From assembly GCF_947172395.1 (NCBI RefSeq), contig NC_069095.1, positions 10,725,321 through 10,789,320 of the forward strand: DNA of 64,000 nt. Direction: 5' to 3'. The notes under the pieces were generated by a model, which was not told the DNA's origin, searched no databases, and saw only the letters and a list, made by a program, of their open reading frames with translations. The position numbers and the translations under genes were made by a program. Of this stretch, positions 57,843 through 64,000 are shown one piece after another (the first letter of the stretch is position 1; each line of letters opens with the position of its first letter). The DNA comes from Bicyclus anynana. Its lineage: Eukaryota > Arthropoda > Insecta > Lepidoptera > Nymphalidae.

Positions 57843-58150
57843 CCCTTACCAGTAAGTGTGCAGGTATCAGAAGTCGCGCGAGGTTGGGTGCAGCCGGTGG
57901 GCGGCGCGGCAGCAGGCAGAAGCCTGGCTCCGTCTCTTATGCTTACGCATCCTGTCCGGTAGAATATCTTTCGCTAGCAAATACAATCATCGTGCTCAAA
58001 AATCGAGTGTCCATTTTTCAATCGCCGAGGGCCGTGTGCTAATATCGATCCTTTATAATGCCACCTTACTAATACATGCTTAATGTTTCTTTGGCGTTCT
58101 CTTTGCTAGTGTTTCTCGCTTGACTCTCTGGCGGACGTTAGTAGAATTTG
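57843..58150 (-). promoter_or_regulatory. Possible alternative first exon of the 52.5-kb gene
   Basis: A GC-richer segment ends in ACACTTACTG followed by a GTAAGG donor at 57842. The frame in phase with the 54303 exon is open for ~36 codons back to a TAA but contains no ATG. It would therefore be non-coding, with translation starting at the ATG at 54219. The upstream boundary is a guess. Confidence 0.3.
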
Positions 58151-58309
58151 CTCATTGTCACTAGCTCTAACGAATGACGCACTTGGTGCACCCCTTACTG
58201 CTGCAACACAAAACGTATTTATTTACTACTGTCACGTGTTGTTTAGGTACGACGATTATGACTTGCAAGGGCACAAAGAGTTTTATGGAAACCCATTACC
58301 CGCCCCGCC

Positions 58310-58345
58310 GCGCCACTCGGGTCGATGGCGCCAAATCTACGTCAA
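58310..58345. promoter_or_regulatory. E2F-like site in GC-rich patch
   Basis: GATGGCGCCAAATC contains TTTGGCGCC on the minus strand, the E2F consensus. The surrounding patch (58295-58380) is GC-rich with several CpGs, within the putative promoter area of the 52.5-kb gene. Function not shown. Confidence 0.25.
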
Positions 58346-58608
58346 CGGAGCGAGGGTGAAAGACACGGCTCGCCATGCTCAATAAACGCAACAAACTCAA
58401 TATAATCTCGACCCGAGAACAAAGAGATTGCCGCGCAGCGCGTAAATCTATAATTGTGTTGACACAATCTCAACGTACCTTGTTGGAAACTATACGATAC
58501 AATTTCACAAGAACACGACAGGATTACATGATACACTTTCACTGAGGTTGCGCGATGCGCTTCCGCGTGCGCATCGTTATTGCTTCGCAAATTATACTAT
58601 GTACTTAC

Positions 58609-58638
58609 CCTTAGTAGTTTATACGGGGAAATTATCAT
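58609..58638 (-). CDS. Candidate first coding exon of the 52.5-kb gene
   Basis: The minus-strand ATG at 58638-58636 (A at -3) starts ten codons, MIISPYKLLR, that end in AGG|GTAAGTA at 58608, an excellent donor. The exon ends in phase 0 and the acceptor exon at 54303 begins in phase 0, so a 609-residue protein would result. A short upstream frame (ATG at about 58682, stop TAG at 58652-58650) would precede it in the leader. This is inference from splice sites and phase; the exon could also be non-coding. Confidence 0.4.
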
Positions 58639-58639
58639 G

Positions 58640-58950
58640 ATATTTTCTATACACACACACCCCACATGAAAAAAAACATGGCAGCCGCAATGAGTGAGAG
58701 TCAAAAATTATAATTTGCGCAACGCCGTCAAAAGATTGTAATGACGTCTGTATATCGACCAATGGGAGAGCTTCGATTTTTAAATTAATCAAACATGGCG
58801 GAGTACAAGCCCGTGATTTCATGATTACATTGATTATCTCTCGTGATTCGTCGAAATGTATGTCTTCCCATGCGATTGGGTGAGAAAATCGGAAAACAGC
58901 CAATGATATTGTACATACTACAGATGTAAAAATACTTTCGCGCCGTATCT
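58640..58950 (-). promoter_or_regulatory. Promoter-like region upstream of the first exon
   Basis: No TATA box in a clear position. There are several CCAAT-type motifs (minus strand: CATTGGCTG at ~58902, CCCAATCGC at ~58872, CCATTGGTCG at ~58762). There are also two GCCATGTT blocks, one of which is plus-strand ACATGGCGG, like a YY1/Pho core. The density of these elements fits a TATA-less promoter for the minus-strand gene. Confidence 0.4.
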
Positions 58951-60426
58951 GTGCCGCCAGTATTTAAATTACAAATTGGCCAAATTGGAATAAAACATTG
59001 AAAAACAAAAACGATATAGACAAGGGTGTGCAGATGCAGATCATGTATTTCATGGGATGGGTTCCGTAGTAATACTAATAATATCTTCGTTAGTTTATGC
59101 CATAAAATTAAATGAAGAATTTCTGATTAAAAATTTTCTTTCTCATCAAACTGGCTATCAAGTTAAAAATCGGTAGCTTTATGTACCTGTCGTCAAAATC
59201 ATCAGAACTTAGGTACTAACCCTTATTTAATAAGCACAATATCATCATTATCGGAAATTATTTAGCAACGCATATCCCAATTAATAGAATTCTAGGGTGT
59301 TTGATTCCCGCCCGCTGCCGCCGCGATTAACGTCGTATCGTCGCTTAGTTAGAGAATGAAGGATCGATGAAATGAAATGGAAATGTTTGAAAAGCTTACA
59401 TGGCTAATATTAGCACATGCTACTCTACGAATAACTCTTCCATATGTACATGATAAATCAGATAGTCCGATCATATGTTCTCAACCTAAATTTTCAGATC
59501 ATAGAATAATAATCATTGTCATATTTCGTAGAAAGTCCAAAAATAAAAATTGGTTGCCTGTAAAGTCGGTATACGGGCGAAAGTTTTACGTGACAACGAC
59601 TTTGAGTGGTAAAATAATTTTAATGTGAATATTCATTCGTATAGTAGGAACAAGGATGAAATAATACTTAGTAACAATTTAAAACATTTATTTATACAAA
59701 GAATTATATTTAAAACATTAATTTATACAAAGAATCTCGCACTGAATTTCATATTAACAAAATTTTATTCACTCGCTCTCATTGTGAGCGCATAACGTGA
59801 GCGGAGCGTAACGCAGTTTCTTGAAGTGTCACCCGGCAAACCAATTTATAAGACGTTGTCACGTCAAAAAATGGTATTTTAATTATTCTAACAGGCCTCC
59901 CTCTTTTCTTAGGAAAGAGGTTATGCAGCTTAGGCCTAACACACTGCTCTGATGCTGCTTGGCGGGCTTATATACGATCTCTCTAAATATTACTGAAAAA
60001 ATTCTAAGATTTTTTGCAGTCCTGGACCACAGTGTCCAAAGCTAAGCGACATATGCTATTGTACCAACGAAGTAGTTACTATAGTGGGATGTATTTATTC
60101 GTCTATTACTTTTTATGTCTGTTACTTTCCAACAGATCTCAAACGCTCACAAGGGACGTTATCGCCCACGTTGAGAACTTATGATCTAGTCTAGACTTAC
60201 CCTATTATTCGTATTTAAACAATATGAAAATCCGTTCCATAGATCCAGATAAAGAGAAATGGCAGTTAAATAATAATTTAAAAGACTGGTTTTTTGTAAT
60301 CAATACTATTCTCAGACTAAAAATCAAAAGTAAAATAGCTAGACACTTATCGAGGTAATCTTTTCCCTAAGACAGACAAAATAAACGATTATAATTTTTC
60401 TAAGTCCTAGAATATATCATCTAGAT
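58951..60426. other. No recognised feature
   Basis: AT-rich intergenic DNA between two minus-strand genes. The 83-codon frame at 59377-59628 is unsupported. GAGCG/CGCTC palindromic pieces lie near 59768-59820. Confidence 0.35.
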
Positions 60427-60525
60427 ATTTTTTATTCTATGACAAGTTAACCCTTCACCACGATCTCACCTGATGTTAAACGACGATGCAGCCTTTGATG
60501 AAAGCAGACTTACTTGGAAGAGGTA
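60427..60525 (-). repeat. SINE-B 3' fragment
   Basis: TATTCTATGACAAGTTAACC, GATCTCACCTGATGTTAAAC and GATGCAGCCTTTGATGAAAG match the SINE-B 3' end. Confidence 0.6.
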
Positions 60526-60884
60526 TAATCGACGGGATATTGCGACACAAAAGAGTCTTAGACCATTAATGGTCTAAGCAAAAGAGTAGAAAATAAATAA
60601 GGCCGCTTTAGTTACATATTGTCGTTCATAGGGTAACCCTATGTTCTGTCATCCACTTGGGATTGAAACTACCTTGATCCTTGATAATAATTGATATTTT
60701 GTTTTTATTTTACTTTGTAGGTAATATAATTCTTATTTTAAATAAGATGAAGTGTTGAAATAATATTACTATCTAATATAAATAAATTAATAACTATATT
60801 TGGAAAATACTTACTATATCTAGCCCTGAAGCCCCTTTTTCATGATTTACATTTATTAAATTTAATAAAAGTTAATCTAAAATT

Positions 60885-60956
60885 GACCTGCCTGGGAATC
60901 GAACCCAGGACCTCTCTGATGAGAACCTCAGCACTACCAACTGCGCCAGAGAGGTC
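60885..60956 (-). ncRNA. tRNA-like Pol III unit
   Basis: The minus strand carries a full A box (TGGCGCAGTTGG) and B box (GGTTCGATTCC) with a good T arm (CTGGG/CCCAG). The acceptor pairs GACCT/AGGTC. The anticodon arm does not form a normal 5-bp stem and 7-nt loop, so it is not a working tRNA. The 5' GACCTCTC is also complementary to an internal GAGAGGTC. A TTTT lies just downstream, so a short RNA of about 80 nt could be made. It is either a SINE head or a decayed tRNA gene. Confidence 0.45.
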
Positions 60957-61133
60957 GTCGAAATTATTTACACTCTGTAATAGAGTACAAACTACAAATA
61001 TATTGTTGTGCAACTTCAAAGGAATAAATAAAACACACATACTTAATCGTGTATACGACATTTGTATTACCTTAAAACTTTACAGTTTGTCAGAACATTC
61101 TAATTATTTAATAAAAAAAAATAACTATACATC

Positions 61134-61331
61134 GCTTTAAGTGACCATGAAATGTTACAAAGCCCATAAAAATAAATATGTATATATATTGTATATATAC
61201 ATAATAGGTGTTAAATAATTTTCATGCCAAATGCTTTAAGTGACCATGAAATGTTACAAAGCCCATAAAAATAAATATGTATATATATTGTATATATACA
61301 TAATAGGTATTATATAATTTTCATGCCAAAT
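61134..61331. repeat. 99-bp tandem duplication
   Basis: 61134-61232 and 61233-61331 are nearly identical (differences near GGTGTTAAAT / GGTATTATAT). Each begins GCTTTAAGTGACCATGAAAT and holds a TATATATTGTATATATA palindrome. Confidence 0.9.
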
Positions 61332-61654
61332 ATATTATCAATTTGTAATTTTGTTGTGTCACTACAACTAATTTTGTTTTCATATATATTTCGTTTAAAT
61401 TGCCATGTGTACAGTGACCATGATAATAAAAACCTTTTGTAGGTATGTCCACAAATCGATTACATGGGGTATTTTTTAACTGAGGTAAGAGATGTTAATG
61501 TTATTTTTTTTAAACCCAGAAATGAGTTTTAAGTTCTTAGAGTTTTTAGAAATAATCTCAGTACCTTTCTTGGCAGTTTGTACGTAATACATGTTGTTAC
61601 ATTAACGCCTGATTAATATAATAAAATATACATATTTGTCTGTTTTTATTTCAT

Positions 61655-61693
61655 CACAGATTAAAAATATGTTTAATATATTTTTAATCTGTG
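61655..61693. repeat. Perfect inverted repeat, 16-bp arms, 7-nt loop
   Basis: CACAGATTAAAAATAT (61655-61670) pairs exactly with 61678-61693. Confidence 0.85.
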
Positions 61694-63691
61694 TAGCGAG
61701 TAAAAGTAAATTAAATACATATATTTTGAATGTACATTTATGTTATGTACATTTTTAAACAATAAAGTGAAACAAAAAATAACGGAATAAGTAAACACAA
61801 TACACATAAACAATAAAATTTGTGCTAATACTTAAAAGTAAATTAAAATAAACTTAAGTGCATCCACACTGAACAATCCGAAGGCTTTCATAAAACAAAA
61901 TCTTGGGATCCTCAAAATCACATTACAGAATTGTGATTGATTTAAAAATCACAATGCTGACAAACTGAACTGGCCATACGGATGATATGAGCTGACCATA
62001 AATTATAGAGTTTTCACCAGGAAAATGTTTATGGTCAGATAATATTCTTTGTTCATCATATCAAAATTCATACACAGTAATAGACTGACTTGAAATGAAT
62101 TTGCTGACAAATAAGATGCAGAGTGCTGACAATGATGAAGTGTTACAAGTCAGTAATTATTCCTGTATATACTGAAACAGATGGTCAAATGGTCCCATTT
62201 TACCATGTATGAATTTCTATTGAATCACAATAACTGGTGCATTTAGACAATTCAATATCGCAATTTCTTCAAAGTAGAATTTTTAAATGATCGAATGGGA
62301 CAAACATATTCAACTACAATTGCCCCGTTTTTTGTCTCATCACTACAAATACAAACAGTTGGCATAACCTTGAAACAGCGCAGTTCAACAACCTTGTACG
62401 CTAGTTCGGAGTTACATCGCCCATTCGATAACCACCTGTCAGTAACGCAATCTCTGAGCGGCCAGGCATTAGTTATAACATCTGCGTAGTTTGGGATGTC
62501 GCAATTTCAGAGCTATCAAATTTCAGACTTGAAGTTAGGCGCATACTATTCTGCATTACAATCACAATGTACATGTCACTCGTGATATTATAATCTGCCG
62601 TCATATTGTGAACTGAAAATACTGATTACAATTTAACGTGGTATTTTTCGATATATACATCATTCATATTCAATTGAATCGTCTAAATGTGCCATTCACC
62701 AAGTAAGCCACTAATTGGTCCGTATAAACTGAAAAGCGATCACAGAAATGCGTGCAATAAATAATAAAAATAAACTCTGAACAATGGATAAGTAAACATA
62801 AATAATAAACAAAATTAAATATAACTTTGTACGGCGTGGAATCATATATTTTTTTTTAAATATATTGATATATACATATTAAGAGTTTAAGATTAAGTGT
62901 ACTCTCGTATTTTTAATACAAAAATGCTTATTGTCACAAGGTAACACATAAAACAATTGTTCTATGTTAATGTCGCGCCCCTATCGATGGGATACACCTT
63001 TCATAAATATTTCTAAGCATTTGTTTATTGCAAGGTATTTGACTATTAATATTCTTGATTATAAATTATCAGCATTTATTACACAATTATTACAGAAAAT
63101 TCTTTGATGTACTAACTTTTGTGAAATGTACAGTTGTAAACAAAAAGGCACAAAAAATAATAAAATGAAAAAAATACTGCATTACAGCGCGTTAATGGAA
63201 CAGGTAAGCCACAATAATATTATTTTTTAGTAGTTTGTTTAAAAGTTAAAGCATTACACCTATGGATCTTTGCCTCGGTAAACAATATTAAAAGTTAAAA
63301 ATGTCTATGCAGGCATTATTTAAAAAAAAATAAAAAAATGGTTTAAAAACTTAATTAGTAGTTGTTAATGACTTTGAATGAATATTTGATACAATAATCA
63401 TTTTGCTGTCTCGAATAACATAAAAAAAAACATATATCCATAACAACTTTTTAATACTTCTCAAATGTAAGCAGACAAATGGAATTTCGGAAAAAAATGC
63501 AAAAATAAATAATAAACACATAGGGTAATAAGTACATTATTCCACAGACAAAAAAACAGTCAAATACCCTCAATAAACGATATCCCAACAAACCACAGAC
63601 CAGCTAGAAAGCATAACCTCACTGACAGTCATATTTACATAATTCACTAGAAAAAAAATATCACTGTATCCGAAACACTAAAATGGTGTTT
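61694..63691 (-). other. Probable 3' UTR and flank of the right-edge gene
   Basis: AT-rich, repeat-free sequence downstream of the stop at 63692. Minus-strand AATAAA hexamers occur near 63025 and 63075, among others, so the transcript end is not fixed. No coding frame supported. Confidence 0.35.
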
Positions 63692-63838
63692 CTATTGGCT
63701 CTCTGGTCGTTTAGGTGTCTCCGACTTGGTCACGATGTCTTCACTCTTGGGCATGCTGGTTTGTTGGTCTCCAAATTTCTCCACTGCCCTCTTCATTTCT
63801 CTACGCTTCTGCGCTTCTCGGATCAGATCGTATAGACC
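63692..63838 (-). CDS. Last exon (48 residues) of an unrecognised gene
   Basis: After an acceptor TACATTTCCAG at 63839, the exon reads GLYDLIREAQKRREMKRAVE and continues KFGDQQTSMPKSEDIVTKSE, then TPKRPESQ and a TAG at 63692. A charged, probably helical start (LIREAQKRREMKRAVEKF) gives way to a polar Ser/Thr/Lys tail, as in the cytosolic C-terminus of many proteins. Codon use is balanced and richer in GC than the flanks, which supports coding. The upstream exons lie beyond the window. Family not recognised. The start of the frame is assigned as phase 0 but could include a split codon. Confidence 0.7.
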   Translation of the reverse strand, partial: GLYDLIREAQKRREMKRAVEKFGDQQTSMPKSEDIVTKSETPKRPESQ

Positions 63839-64000
63839 CTGGAAATGTATAAAATTAATTTGTTAGCACAGATTAATCAATAATAGGCAGATGGAGCGCA
63901 TGGAACACGACGGTGTCGTACCCGTCACAAATACTAATTTTTAAAAACGAATACATTCTCGAGTCAGTACGATACGAAACGTCGCACCAGTATTATTCAA
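63839..64000 (-). other. Intron of the right-edge gene
   Basis: Sequence upstream of the acceptor. No further exon seen before the window ends. Confidence 0.5.

Noticed and set aside
60885..60956. Functional tRNA gene
   Set aside because: The anticodon arm does not fold normally, so it is listed only as a tRNA-like unit.
1..64000. CRISPR arrays, bacterial operons or an integrated virus
   Set aside because: No regular direct repeats with unique spacers, no operon-like gene packing, and no viral gene recognised. The tandem arrays found have no spacers.

Overview
The window looks like nuclear DNA of a lepidopteran (butterfly or moth). This rests on the repeats. There are tRNA-derived SINEs, short Helitrons that start TCTATACTAAT and end CTAG with an A/T host junction, RTE-type LINE fragments with a TGATGA tail, and several MITE families, all in AT-rich sequence. 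There is one genuine tRNA gene (Arg-CCT). No bacterial operons, CRISPR arrays or intact viral genes are visible. Repeat family names such as SINE-A or MITE-G are local labels for this window only.

Layout. 1-22 kb is gene-poor. It holds a candidate compact two-exon gene for a ~109-residue protein with two hydrophobic stretches (2123-2504), a degenerate tandem-repeat locus (6.3-7.7 kb), nested SINEs, Helitrons and a young 1.38-kb LTR element without coding capacity (14567-15948). At 22.2-22.3 kb a short exon on the minus strand has an acceptor, an in-frame stop, an ATG in good context and a GTGAGT donor. It may be the first coding exon of a minus-strand gene whose non-coding first exon and promoter lie at about 44.7-44.9 kb. 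If so, 22-44 kb is a large first intron filled with repeats: a truncated RTE reverse transcriptase, Helitrons, MITEs, SINEs, 130-bp tandem repeats and the tRNA-Arg gene. The link between the two exons is inferred.

44.9-52 kb has a hAT-type MITE, a 49-bp palindromic array and then about 5 kb of AT-rich unique sequence. 52.5-54.3 kb is the one strong protein-coding region: an 1800-bp, very GC-rich terminal exon on the minus strand, coding for 599 residues of an unrecognised protein. A 10-codon candidate first coding exon at 58609-58638 splices to it in phase, next to a CCAAT-rich promoter-like region at 58.6-58.95 kb. A second possible first exon ends at 57843. At the right edge (63692-63838) is the last exon (48 residues) of another unrecognised minus-strand gene, probably with a long 3' UTR.

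The clearest unusual items are the miniature LTR element with tRNA-Leu matches at both ends of its interior, a set of perfect short-loop palindromes (up to 31-bp arms), a Helitron carrying a 9-bp minisatellite, the non-coding 49-bp hairpin array, and the three candidate genes.
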